DNA from: a virus
DNA: 64,000 nt
IMG/VR virus record: IMGVR_UViG_3300018080_005856
Location: 1-64,000 of that record
Strand: one strand, 5' to 3'
Part shown: positions 8,901 through 16,393 of the stretch, in pieces
How the letters are laid out: the number at the start of each line of letters is the position of its first letter
Numbering within the stretch: position 1 is the first letter of the stretch
Position numbers and translations under genes: made by a program
The notes under the pieces: generated by a model
The model's input: only the letters and a program-made list of their open reading frames with translations
Told to the model about the DNA's origin: nothing
The model's database searches: none

Positions 8901-10249
8901 GCCCCATTCAAGTTCTCTACTTCATCCAACCAGCATAAATCTGTTCGTATTGTACCGTTGCAGGTACCCTGCAGAGTACTGTTCTCAAAGAAACAATTCT
9001 CCACCGGTTGACCATTAAGATCTATAACGCTTGAGTTTATATTTGTTGCCGTGAAACTATATCCTGAGAAATCTCCTGACAGTGTAATTTCTCCATACAC
9101 TGAGAACTTCTCTATGTCATTTGCCTCCGCTATGGTTTTCGCGTCAGCCAGAGTCCTAGTAGGTTTGAACGGGGTACCTATTGGAAAAGCTGTTCCAACT
9201 TCTCCACTTATTGTATCAATGTATACGCATTCTCCAAATGCCCCCAACCTTTGTATCTGTCCTGCTGATCCTTCAACAACATACTGGCTTAGGTCCTCAT
9301 CAAATACAGCATAAGGTAGCATTTTATCAGTTAGGGACGTTACACCAGTATACCCTTTTGTAACAGTGCCTATTCCACCAAAGTAGAATATCCCAGCGGT
9401 TATAGAATCTGCCATAGTTATGATAGATCTACCAGTAATGGCACAGTATGATGTGGGATTTGTCATGTTTGCAAGTACAATTACTCCATCAAATTCCCCA
9501 AAACCAATACTCCCTGTTCCATTGAAGTCTATAGTTATTGGAGAGATACCTTGGGATGATGAGTCCCTCAGCATTATTGACTCGCCATCTGCAATACTGA
9601 AGGATCCCTCTATAGAGCAGTCATATCCATTTATGGAAGCATCTGTAATATTTGTCAACCAGCAGTCATTAGCAGTGAACCTATATCCCCCACAGTCTCC
9701 ACTAATAGTAAAGTTATGGAATGTACAGTTCTCTATGTCAGTACCAGCAAGAGTCAAAGCGGATGTAGTATGGTTATCCGTCTCAAACACATATCCGGGA
9801 CAATCTCCGCTCATAGTGAGATCCCCTAGTATATGTATTCTGTTTGACTTTATTCTTTCTGCAATAGTTATAGCATCATTCAAGTTATCAACTGGGTCAT
9901 AGGACGTACCAATGGGGTATCCTGTACCAGGAGAACCATTCTCTGTATCTATTGTAATCTTACCATTGTATACAGATCTTGACTCGTTCCATTCGAATTC
10001 TCCAGGGACTGGAGTATTTATAGTTCCTGTAAATAGATATGCATAAGAATGCTGGCCAGACTCCGGCTTATTTACAAGGTCAACTGTGTATCTATACAAA
10101 CCTGTTGCATCTATCTCGGTAGCGGAATCATTATTGAGGGCTACAGGGCTCCCATCAGATTTGTCATACAGGGTTACAGTTACAGTATCCCCTGTCTCTA
10201 GGGATTCAAGTAATATAGCATCATCTGCTAGGTCAAAGTTATAGGCCAT
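5996..10249 (-). CDS. giant tail-fibre/spike-like virion protein with four repeated modules
   Basis: This 1417-residue protein starts at ATG behind GGGAG. A roughly 95-residue beta-rich N-terminal domain is followed by four diverged modules. Each opens with a V/I-x-I/L-D-x-x-x-G-x-x-G-T-x-[YF] segment, e.g. VWLDADSGTAGTTYPTGTPF, then an [AI]-D-A-x-x-I-A-x helix and many short G/N/D-rich strands (e.g. CTLSGVCNGKINAINCN). That spacing fits a right-handed parallel beta-helix or spike shaft (inference). Between modules 3 and 4 lies a jelly-roll-like domain (TVYAYNWTGASWTQIG). A C-terminal coiled-coil stretch (SSDIATLSGEISDVSNTVGTIS) would trimerise it. It is probably receptor-binding or a fibre. 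Confidence 0.8.
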   Translation of the reverse strand: MAYNFDLADDAILLESLETGDTVTVTLYDKSDGSPVALNNDSATEIDATGLYRYTVDLVNKPESGQHSYAYLFTGTINTPVPGEFEWNESRSVYNGKITIDTENGSPGTGYPIGTSYDPVDNLNDAITIAERIKSNRIHILGDLTMSGDCPGYVFETDNHTTSALTLAGTDIENCTFHNFTISGDCGGYRFTANDCWLTNITDASINGYDCSIEGSFSIADGESIMLRDSSSQGISPITIDFNGTGSIGFGEFDGVIVLANMTNPTSYCAITGRSIITMADSITAGIFYFGGIGTVTKGYTGVTSLTDKMLPYAVFDEDLSQYVVEGSAGQIQRLGAFGECVYIDTISGEVGTAFPIGTPFKPTRTLADAKTIAEANDIEKFSVYGEITLSGDFSGYSFTATNINSSVIDLNGQPVENCFFENSTLQGTCNGTIRTDLCWLDEVENLNGAFVNSNFAGTCTLDPTATSVYSTDCMAGGLDSVIDCQNGAQLVGMGRFNGNLSFRNMLGGIISVIGDGMFTLESSVLAGIGFFVGNGILTDNSGAGFINYNYLVPYSVYNESISQYTTAGTAGHTIAMTAFNSNVWLDADSGTAGTTYPTGTPFQPVSNISDARTIADTWGLSSITFKGAISLDQEYAAWKFIGMAGANECIVNLNGQDVDETMFEMCTLSGVCNGKINAINCNMWSITDLDGYFLDCAMQGDYSLADGEVVGFLGGLMSGVDDVTIDVNGASLLTMAGIEGNVQISGLSTGKRLYRTGTGGDTYLDVTCSGGIVHVGGIGTLTNSGSVDTLDNHLLPYNIFNQDMSQYETEGTAGYIIDELVEPIDVNLVRINNNVTPVTNFEDTYDGTGYTDPNAPAKQSQLDALAITGAAINTSATSAVVTTGTETNSYTSTAALDGTYHRIDTPGASPTTIELYYEFTVGGDGVPTSVTWTGRLQESPPAGNSITVYAYNWTGASWTQIGTIAGVINTADRSDTFTLFTSHVGTGANEGKVRVRFYNASLDAAAALYVDQIYVSYAVVNRSVGYALGRIWIDATNGTSGTTTFINGVADNPVTTWADAMSISDNIDLHSFNLAGATSITLDDSADEFSFYGPESSIDLNGQSIAYTYFEGPAISGEATGTNARFMDCKMFDSSLESCGMGRCAIMGDITLLSASFYILEGCFSAASDVVPPVIDFGAAVGSTYLDMKHWAGSIEFQNMGQSGDDIVHIDGHGEVTINANCTGGTIGLAGNFTITDNSGGAVTITRESNFDLYSEIQALPSAADIDSQLSGTHGAGSWEPSGEITVNDADLHDALDSYTGKDDWKADVSALAIEANVEGHAADALAAYDPPTRAELSSDIATLSGEISDVSNTVGTISTNVAFLRQMTAGRWKIDTTTNQMIFYDEDNITEVARYDLTDADGVATTEDPYERTKV

Positions 10250-10250
10250 T

Positions 10251-12152
10251 CTAATCTCCCACTAATTTCCGCTTGACATTCTTCAGGGTCAAGTTCCATT
10301 CTATCTGTTCCTCTACCGTATCTACAACAATCTTCTCATCTGCCCATCCTATCTTTGTTATAAGAAATGTGAACGGTTCATATGTAGTAGTTGCCCCAGC
10401 ATTAGGCTTATATTTCCTGGTTATTATCTGTTGGTCTATATCTCCACTAGAGTCAGTCAGCTCATCGAATACTGGAGAGTCGACTAAAATATCTTGGTCC
10501 TGACTCCAACACCTTATTCTCACATCCTCAAGGGCAGTACCTTCCTCATTTGTTATATTAATATCAACAGTATATTGTTCATAATAGAATGTAGTTGCCC
10601 AAAATCCTGACCATACGCTCAAATTGACAGCGCCAGGATTAATTATGTATTTATTACCACCATCCACAAAAGAGAATGCTTCAGCAGGAGCAGATAGTAA
10701 AGACAGGTCATAGATTTCTGGATTAGCCTGACCGCTGTTCAGAAAGTATAACCCGTAACTCTGACCTCCAGCACGAATCTGATCGAATAAGATTGCTGCC
10801 GAAGCTGGATTTATACTTCCTAAACTGGCAAGAACATCTCTCCAATGTAACGTATTCCCTGAAGGTGCCCCGAAAGAGAACTGATTTACCATAGTAGTTT
10901 CATAAGTATCATCTGGTCTTTTAATGGGAGTAACTGTTAGCCTTTCAACACTCAAGTTATCGTATCCAGTAATCTTCGATAGTTGAGTTGAAAATGCTGT
11001 CATATGACCGTAAATAGTAGGGCAAATACACATACTATCAAATAATTGTCCCATGCACCGAATAGTAGAACCTTCGGCTATAAACTCCGGTCTTGCTATT
11101 TGTCCTCGCCCTGACATGAACATGGACTCATAAGTAGCGGTTCCACAGACAAACAATGATCCTTCACAAATCATTGTTTCATTCTTAGTAATACAAACAG
11201 TTCTTGCAGTCTGCTCAACATCGCCAAGATATATTTGACAATCGAAATAATACCTGCCATTAACAAGGCTCGAATATCCCCATCCATTTGCCTGGTCTGC
11301 ATCATATATAGCCTTAAACAAGGCATCATCCACATTATAAATGCTTGTTGTAGCTGTATGAGTAGATATTGTACTGCCAGCATATCCTCTTAAACAATAC
11401 AGGAAGTTATTTGTTGCATCGAGATACAGTACCAGCATGTATTCGGAATCAATCTTTATAACACCGCCAAGTTCAAAATCAGCATCCGCATCAGTTACTT
11501 CAAGACCAAGCATATATACTATTGTACCATTAGTATGCTCAGCTTTCTCTGTACCCCACCATCCTCGACTTGTTGTAAGAGTATTACCTGCCTTATTTGT
11601 AACCTGCATTATTTCATCATCAATAAGAATCCATTGCCCTTTCTTTATATTCGTGGCATTTACGACATCAATCGCTGTCTCAGTTGCATCAACAAACTCA
11701 TTTAAAGTTGTTCCGCTTAATACTGCTCCATAATCTCCTGTAGCACCCATTCCTGTTACAAGATCTGAAGTTGAATCTGTTTCACTTGATCCATTTACCC
11801 ATATTGTATTTATATCAGAACTATCTGACTCTCCACCTGAATCAAGAGTAGCCTGTCCTCCGCTGCTAAAATCAACAATCTCGCCTGTTGGAGTAAAAGT
11901 ACCAGAAAGGACAACAAACCAAATACCGTTTAAATCTCCAAGAAACCCGACTTGCCCTTGTAAAACCTGCCCCTTAGCTCCTGAAGTCCTGCCTGTTATT
12001 AAGTCACCGACATTCCAATCTCCTGATACGCTCCCAACATCCCATTTCTTATGGGTGTTTGGTGTATTGGTTATTGTATAACCAGCAGAGTACACAGGTA
12101 ACCCCATACTTTTAGCTCCACCAGTTGCCCATCCTTTACTTGCAGTAATCAT
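10251..12152 (-). CDS. large beta-rich virion/fibre protein
   Basis: A 633-residue protein, Gly/Ser/Thr-rich, with no membrane segment. At about residues 170-225 it carries WILIDDEIMQVTNKAG followed by TTSRGWWGTEKAEHTNG, a motif common in phage tail and fibre proteins. The middle is rich in short strands and turns, as in solenoids. The C-terminal 110 residues look like a carboxypeptidase-regulatory/Ig-type sandwich (TVDINITNEEGTALEDVRIR). Its ATG overlaps the previous stop (TAATG). Codon usage differs from the flanking genes (more AAA, fewer ATA and AGG). Confidence 0.75.
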   Translation of the reverse strand: MITASKGWATGGAKSMGLPVYSAGYTITNTPNTHKKWDVGSVSGDWNVGDLITGRTSGAKGQVLQGQVGFLGDLNGIWFVVLSGTFTPTGEIVDFSSGGQATLDSGGESDSSDINTIWVNGSSETDSTSDLVTGMGATGDYGAVLSGTTLNEFVDATETAIDVVNATNIKKGQWILIDDEIMQVTNKAGNTLTTSRGWWGTEKAEHTNGTIVYMLGLEVTDADADFELGGVIKIDSEYMLVLYLDATNNFLYCLRGYAGSTISTHTATTSIYNVDDALFKAIYDADQANGWGYSSLVNGRYYFDCQIYLGDVEQTARTVCITKNETMICEGSLFVCGTATYESMFMSGRGQIARPEFIAEGSTIRCMGQLFDSMCICPTIYGHMTAFSTQLSKITGYDNLSVERLTVTPIKRPDDTYETTMVNQFSFGAPSGNTLHWRDVLASLGSINPASAAILFDQIRAGGQSYGLYFLNSGQANPEIYDLSLLSAPAEAFSFVDGGNKYIINPGAVNLSVWSGFWATTFYYEQYTVDINITNEEGTALEDVRIRCWSQDQDILVDSPVFDELTDSSGDIDQQIITRKYKPNAGATTTYEPFTFLITKIGWADEKIVVDTVEEQIEWNLTLKNVKRKLVGD

Positions 12153-12673
12153 TAGTCTTTAGTCACCTTATACTCTGTGCATTCCACTCCGCTAAAAGTG
12201 GCTTCTATGGTATATGTAGCAATTGCATTTGTATCATTGTCTGCATCAGTTGCAGTTGGATATATTTTCACTTTTGCATCAGTCATGTTCCCGCCCGAAT
12301 CATAAGTTTGATCATATATCCTGAAGTTCTCCTGAGCAAGACCAAGCGCACGAACAACGTTAGTATGAACAGTTGAAATATCTGCATCGAAGACCTGATG
12401 GTTATTCCCCTTCCCTTCTGGAAAGTGCGTGGCATGAATAATCATCAAAAACCAGAGTCCATTCGCATTAGGAGTATAACTTGCCCTATAATCACCATTG
12501 CCAAGCTCTGTTATAGAAACTGTAATTGACCCGCTGACTTCAGTACCTGAAGGATTATATAGTCTTATTGTAAAGTCTCCGGCGACAAGCCCAGTTACCG
12601 CAACATCACTTGAATCGACTACCCTGAAATCATCATATATCGTTGAATCTTTTACTCCGGTTATTGACCCCAT
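12152..12673 (-). CDS. virion protein with Ig-like N-terminal sandwich
   Basis: This 173-residue protein has an N-terminal VTGLVAGDFTIRLYNPSG and GNGDYRASYTPNANGLWFL pattern, typical of phage Ig-like/BppU-type sandwich domains. A later segment reads ENFRIYDQTYDSGGNMTDAKVKIY, which I associate with structural proteins next to fibre genes. The stop overlaps the downstream ATG by one base. It belongs to the fibre cassette. Confidence 0.7.
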   Translation of the reverse strand: MGSITGVKDSTIYDDFRVVDSSDVAVTGLVAGDFTIRLYNPSGTEVSGSITVSITELGNGDYRASYTPNANGLWFLMIIHATHFPEGKGNNHQVFDADISTVHTNVVRALGLAQENFRIYDQTYDSGGNMTDAKVKIYPTATDADNDTNAIATYTIEATFSGVECTEYKVTKD

Positions 12674-12675
12674 TA

Positions 12676-12978
12676 CTACCTCTCAATTACTTTCGGTTCA
12701 GACTCCATCACAGAAATATTCTGTAACTCTGCCTTCCTTTTCTCCAAAAGTTCTATCTTTTTATCTATTACTTCGATATCTTCTATATCACTGAAATCCT
12801 CTTCTGGTTCTATTGAAAAGAAAGACCTTGCTTCTTCTTCGCTATCAAAATATGTCCAACCATCTACAGGATATTTATACTTGTCCTTCTCTTTAATATT
12901 CAGAGTGTACTCGCTGCTAAACACTTCATTCGGAGCATGTAATAATTTATCGTTCTCTAATTTGTAGAATCCGCTCAT
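12676..12978 (-). CDS. small protein between adhesin and fibre genes
   Basis: A 100-residue acidic, Glu/Lys-rich protein. A long C-terminal helix (SDIEDIEVIDKKIELLEKRKAEL) predicts a coiled coil. The aromatic N-terminal part (VDGWTYFDSEEEARSFF) could be a short alpha/beta domain. The stop of the adhesin gene abuts its start. It could be an assembly chaperone or connector of the neighbouring fibre, but no family is recognised. Confidence 0.7.
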   Translation of the reverse strand: MSGFYKLENDKLLHAPNEVFSSEYTLNIKEKDKYKYPVDGWTYFDSEEEARSFFSIEPEEDFSDIEDIEVIDKKIELLEKRKAELQNISVMESEPKVIER

Positions 12979-14534
12979 TAGTAAACTCCGGTCCAGCCCT
13001 TGTTTGTAAGAGCCTTTTTATCATCAGCAGTCAAGTCCGCAGTTCCCCAATTTCCTGTCAGGGTCAGAGTTGCCGATCCCCTTCCTGCAAATGTCGGATG
13101 TGCCGCTCCCTGATCTGCCAATTTATCTGCATTGCCAGTTACTCCTATAATCTCCCCAAGAGTGAATGTTCCTGTTCTTGTCTTTACGGTATATGTAAAA
13201 TCCGTCAGCTTTGCCACTACTACACATGATTCTCCACTGGTTTGCCCTGTTATGACATCATCAACTTCCCAATCTGTTGCGGGAGCGACGTCTATTGTAA
13301 TGGTTTCTTCAAAATCACAGCATCCTGTTATGACATCATTCAGTTCAGCTCTTGCCATCTGGCAATTCAAGTAAGAACAATCTACACTAAGAGTTTCTTC
13401 TGCGAATGCTCCTTGTTTGAGGGAAGAACAATTTTGAAATATATTTGCAAAATTTGTTCCTGAACTGACATCAAGTTCTGGAATAACCTGAAGAGTCCAG
13501 CAAATATAAAACATCTTAGTAAAATTAGTTCCTGAACTAACGTCAAGTTCTGGAATAACCTGAAGAGCATGCGATCTTTCAAACATGCTTGTAAAATTAG
13601 TTCCTGATCCCGTATCAGGAAGTGTAACTTCTTGTAAAGAAGTACAATAATAGAACATGCTTGTAAAATCAGTCCCTGATCCTGTATCAGTAAGTGTGAC
13701 TTCTTGTAAAGAAGTACAATAATAGAACATGCTTGTAAAATCAGTCCCTGATCCTGTATCAGGCAGCGTAACTTCTTGCAAAGAAGTACACTGGTAAAAC
13801 ATATTTGCAAAATTAGTTCCTAAGGGCGTATTCAATTCAGGAACGCTTCTCAGCGAGTGGCATTGATAAAACATATTTGTAAAATTAGTTCCTAAGCTAA
13901 CATCAAGTTCTGGAATTGTTGGTAAAGAGAAACACTGGTAAAACATATATGAAAAGTCAGTCCCTGATCCTGTATCAGATAAAGAAATAGATTGTAAAGT
14001 ATAACTCTTATAAAACATATATGAGAAATCTGTTATTATACAAGTGCCAACAAAAGCAAATATTTCTAACATACCTGAATTAGAAGAATTGCCTTGGTAA
14101 AATTTACAATTTGTAATGTTTGATCCTGCGACTGCTATATCAAGCCAGCAATTTCTATAAGTTTGATTATCGCTACTATGTCGCTCATCAAAATTGATCT
14201 GCGTAAGATTACTCCCGCCCTGTGGAGTAATAGTAATTATTGCCTGTCTATATCCCCTACTGCATTCAGTTTCTGCTCCCAGGTCGGCATAGTCATAATT
14301 GTGCTCCGCAGTCACACTATCTGCAACGTTCTCAGGTGCGGAACCATCCCCCCAATCTACGGTATATGCACCTCTGCATTTTATCGCACAGAAATTGGTG
14401 TCTGTATCATAGACTGCATACAATCCGACTACTTTCTCTTCGCCGTCAGTAGGATGAGTTAAATCGAGCCAGTCCGAGGGTCTTTCATAGGCTTCAGAAC
14501 CACCAACTATTTTAGGTTTTACGCATTCTAACAT
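12978..14534 (-). CDS. BspA/DUF285-type leucine-rich-repeat adhesin (putative receptor-binding protein)
   Basis: This 518-residue protein has at least eight 24-residue repeats (about residues 165-360) of the form GTxFxxMFYxCxSLxxVxxLDxS, the DUF285/BspA repeat found in bacterial surface adhesins. An N-terminal domain contains YTVDWGDGSAPENVA, a PKD-like WGDG motif. After the repeats come ITGQTSGESCVV and TFTLGEIIGVTG, strand-rich pieces resembling those in the 633-residue neighbour. In a virion such a protein would bind the host surface (inference). Repeat units 4-6 are almost identical, which favours recombination and length change. Codon choice differs from the core genes. Confidence 0.85.
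   Translation of the reverse strand: MLECVKPKIVGGSEAYERPSDWLDLTHPTDGEEKVVGLYAVYDTDTNFCAIKCRGAYTVDWGDGSAPENVADSVTAEHNYDYADLGAETECSRGYRQAIITITPQGGSNLTQINFDERHSSDNQTYRNCWLDIAVAGSNITNCKFYQGNSSNSGMLEIFAFVGTCIITDFSYMFYKSYTLQSISLSDTGSGTDFSYMFYQCFSLPTIPELDVSLGTNFTNMFYQCHSLRSVPELNTPLGTNFANMFYQCTSLQEVTLPDTGSGTDFTSMFYYCTSLQEVTLTDTGSGTDFTSMFYYCTSLQEVTLPDTGSGTNFTSMFERSHALQVIPELDVSSGTNFTKMFYICWTLQVIPELDVSSGTNFANIFQNCSSLKQGAFAEETLSVDCSYLNCQMARAELNDVITGCCDFEETITIDVAPATDWEVDDVITGQTSGESCVVVAKLTDFTYTVKTRTGTFTLGEIIGVTGNADKLADQGAAHPTFAGRGSATLTLTGNWGTADLTADDKKALTNKGWTGVY
13455..14035 (-). repeat. tandem 72-bp repeats inside the adhesin gene
   Basis: About eight units with an exact 72-bp period encode the 24-residue leucine-rich repeats. 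The marker agttcctg/agtccctg recurs at 13527, 13599, 13671, 13743, 13815, 13887 and 13959. The units starting at 13599, 13671 and 13743 are nearly identical, suggesting recent duplication. Confidence 0.9.
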
Positions 14535-14617
14535 TATATCTCTATACCCCCGACAGGAATTTCCTCAATTTTGACTTTTGCTATCCTGCTTTTGATATCA
14601 TCTATAAAATAAGGCAT
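14534..14617 (-). CDS. 27-residue mini-protein
   Basis: The reading frame starts at ATG 14617 behind GGGGTG and encodes MPYFIDDIKSRIAKVKIEEI plus seven residues. Its stop shares a base with the adhesin ATG (TAATG), the same junction style as the other genes. The frame fills the gap between two genes exactly. The short amphipathic product has no known function, and it could also act as a translational coupler for the adhesin. Confidence 0.5.
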   Translation of the reverse strand: MPYFIDDIKSRIAKVKIEEIPVGGIEI

Positions 14618-14626
14618 TAAACACCC

Positions 14627-14932
14627 CTATGGAAGCGGAACTTCATCTATAGTATCTTCATCCTCATCTTCAAGGTCTGAAACGTCAGTCTGAGGAACCA
14701 TATCTGGAAAGTTCTTCTTTATCTCTTTCTCCCATTTCTTGATCTCTTTCTTTGCTTCTTTGTAATTATCCTTACCACCCATTGCCTCGTATATTATCTC
14801 ATCATAAGGTTTCTTCGGCTTCTTCAGTTGAAAGGCGACAAACTGATCCATATATGCTTGAGCAATTACTTCATCGGTAGGATCTGCACAGACAAAGTCA
14901 TTTATATTAAATACATAGTCATCTAGAAACAT
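14627..14932 (-). CDS. unknown 101-residue acidic protein
   Basis: Starts at ATG behind GGGG. It is mostly helical with a charged middle (KEAKKEIKKWEKEIKK) and a very acidic tail (DLEDEDEDTIDEV). Size, position among tail genes and acidity recall tail-assembly chaperones, but no family signature is visible. It overlaps the preceding gene by 14 bp. Confidence 0.75.
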   Translation of the reverse strand: MFLDDYVFNINDFVCADPTDEVIAQAYMDQFVAFQLKKPKKPYDEIIYEAMGGKDNYKEAKKEIKKWEKEIKKNFPDMVPQTDVSDLEDEDEDTIDEVPLP

Positions 14933-15308
14933 GGTGTTTCCCCAGTTGCTCTGTTACCCAATCTTCCGCGTCTTTGATCTTACTGAAGAAGAGCATTTCC
15001 TTCCCAGCCTTGTTTGCCAGTTTTGTAAGAGGGTGGTTCTTAGTATGTTTGTCAGATTTCAATACGAACGCGGTCTTGTCTGGCAACCCTCCAGATACCA
15101 ATGATCTCAATATGTCCAGCATTTCTCTAGAGGTAGTCCCGGTTATATCTACTACTGCCCTTTCATTTCTGCACGTATGTGAGAACGTTCTCAAGCCTTC
15201 CTTGGTCTTATCCCTATCAACCTTCCTCTTACCTCTGGACATATCTACGTGCATATAGTCCTTTCCGTTCTCGGTTTTCACTTTTATGTCTTTCTCTTTA
15301 TCATTCAT
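14919..15308 (-). CDS. STAS/SpoIIAA-like domain protein
   Basis: In this 129-residue protein the second half reads ERAVVDITGTTSREMLDILR, then KTAFVLKSDKHTKNHPL, then a FFSKIKDAEDWV end. That order (strand with a turn and helix, second strand, short F-[FS]-x-[ID]-x-x-A-x-x-W helix) is the layout of STAS-like proteins. The N-terminal 40 residues are basic and probably disordered. Role in the phage unknown. The ribosome site GGAGGAG is excellent. Confidence 0.7.
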   Translation of the reverse strand: MNDKEKDIKVKTENGKDYMHVDMSRGKRKVDRDKTKEGLRTFSHTCRNERAVVDITGTTSREMLDILRSLVSGGLPDKTAFVLKSDKHTKNHPLTKLANKAGKEMLFFSKIKDAEDWVTEQLGKHHVSR

Positions 15309-15320
15309 ATCTCCTCCATT

Positions 15321-15539
15321 CTACCACGGTAAACCATCTGTAACCATGTGGTATTCTAGCCAGTTATAGTATTTGAGGTTCACAGTGTAAAAGGAACCAG
15401 TTTCTATCATATACGGTTCCCCTGTTTCTTCCGTAAACATTGTTCTCAATGTCTCGTGTTTCTTCTCTAGTGATAATTCTCTGGTACCCTCCAGCTTTAT
15501 CAGTTGCTCATCTATTGGGAGTGGTTTATTGTTACTCAT
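15321..15539 (-). CDS. unknown 72-residue protein
   Basis: A small soluble protein with a charged N-terminal helix and an aromatic C-terminal half (GSFYTVNLKYYNWLEYH). It overlaps the upstream gene by 8 bp and lies in the tail module. No family recognised. Confidence 0.7.
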   Translation of the reverse strand: MSNNKPLPIDEQLIKLEGTRELSLEKKHETLRTMFTEETGEPYMIETGSFYTVNLKYYNWLEYHMVTDGLPW

Positions 15540-15915
15540 CTTTCTCCTCCAGCTTTGCCACAGATTCTGGGCTTAGTTCCCCAAGTTTGAAATCATATAT
15601 ATCGTTATACAGCTCGCAGAACAGAAGTGCTATTCTAGATCTCAATAACTTCCTCAGTTTCCTCCTCTCGCTTATAGATTTTCCCCTTGCGTTCTCCTTG
15701 TGTTCTTCTATGAATTGCTCGCGTACTCTGATGAATTCCTCTGCGTATTCCTCTGATAGTAAGTTCTTACCCGCCCATGTCCATGGGTAGAAATAGTAAG
15801 TCTTGACAAATTCCCTAGTTATTTCTCTTTCTTCCCCGGTTCGTACTCTGAACTCATCTATTCTGTTCTGACAGGCCGTGAATTGTGCTAGTTGTGTCAA
15901 GCTTATGGTCCTCAT
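15532..15915 (-). CDS. unknown 127-residue helical protein
   Basis: Rich in charged helices (RVREQFIEEHKENARGKSISERRKLRKLL), ending in a Glu/Lys tail. It overlaps both neighbours by 1-8 bp. The position between the fibre genes and the STAS-like gene suggests a tail-assembly or chaperone function (inference from context). Confidence 0.7.
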   Translation of the reverse strand: MRTISLTQLAQFTACQNRIDEFRVRTGEEREITREFVKTYYFYPWTWAGKNLLSEEYAEEFIRVREQFIEEHKENARGKSISERRKLRKLLRSRIALLFCELYNDIYDFKLGELSPESVAKLEEKDE

Positions 15916-16391
15916 TATTCTTCTATGTTCCTTATAAAGTCCTCTTCTATTCTCTCTTCGGCTATTCTTTTTAGCATGTCGAGTATTGTAAGATCATATT
16001 CTTCGTCGGTCATTGGTTGATCTAATATATCCCCCAGTCTTTCCACTGCCATATTTATAAGAGTATTGGATATCAGCTGATTATACTCAGCTACCTCCTG
16101 GTCTACTTCTGGTTCGTCATCTGGTATTTTAACGAGTTGTTCATCTACTATCTCAAACCCTTCTGGGATGGTTCTATACCCCTCGTTGATCCTTTGGACT
16201 ATTGGTTTTACACTCTTGCCATCAAGCTCGTTCACGTTTAGCCCCGGGTATCCTTCGAATCCATCTGGGACCTTTATTATATTATCGTAATCCTTTACCT
16301 GTGTGCTGGATTGTACACCAACTTCGCCGTCAGAAGTATGATACACCTCTATGATAATGTCATCTTTCACAACACAATACCAGTTTGCCAT
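15915..16391 (-). CDS. fibre-associated protein (tail-fibre chaperone-like)
   Basis: The ATG at 16391 (MANWYCVV) is chosen; a TTG at 16412 would overlap the collar gene. The 158-residue acidic protein has a small N-terminal beta domain (WYCVVKDDIIIEVYHTSDGE), a centre reading YRTIPEGFEIVDEQLVKIP and a long acidic C-terminal helix. This layout, directly after a collar fibre gene, is common for fibre-assembly proteins. No catalytic residues seen. Confidence 0.7.
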   Translation of the reverse strand: MANWYCVVKDDIIIEVYHTSDGEVGVQSSTQVKDYDNIIKVPDGFEGYPGLNVNELDGKSVKPIVQRINEGYRTIPEGFEIVDEQLVKIPDDEPEVDQEVAEYNQLISNTLINMAVERLGDILDQPMTDEEYDLTILDMLKRIAEERIEEDFIRNIEE

Positions 16392-16393
16392 AT

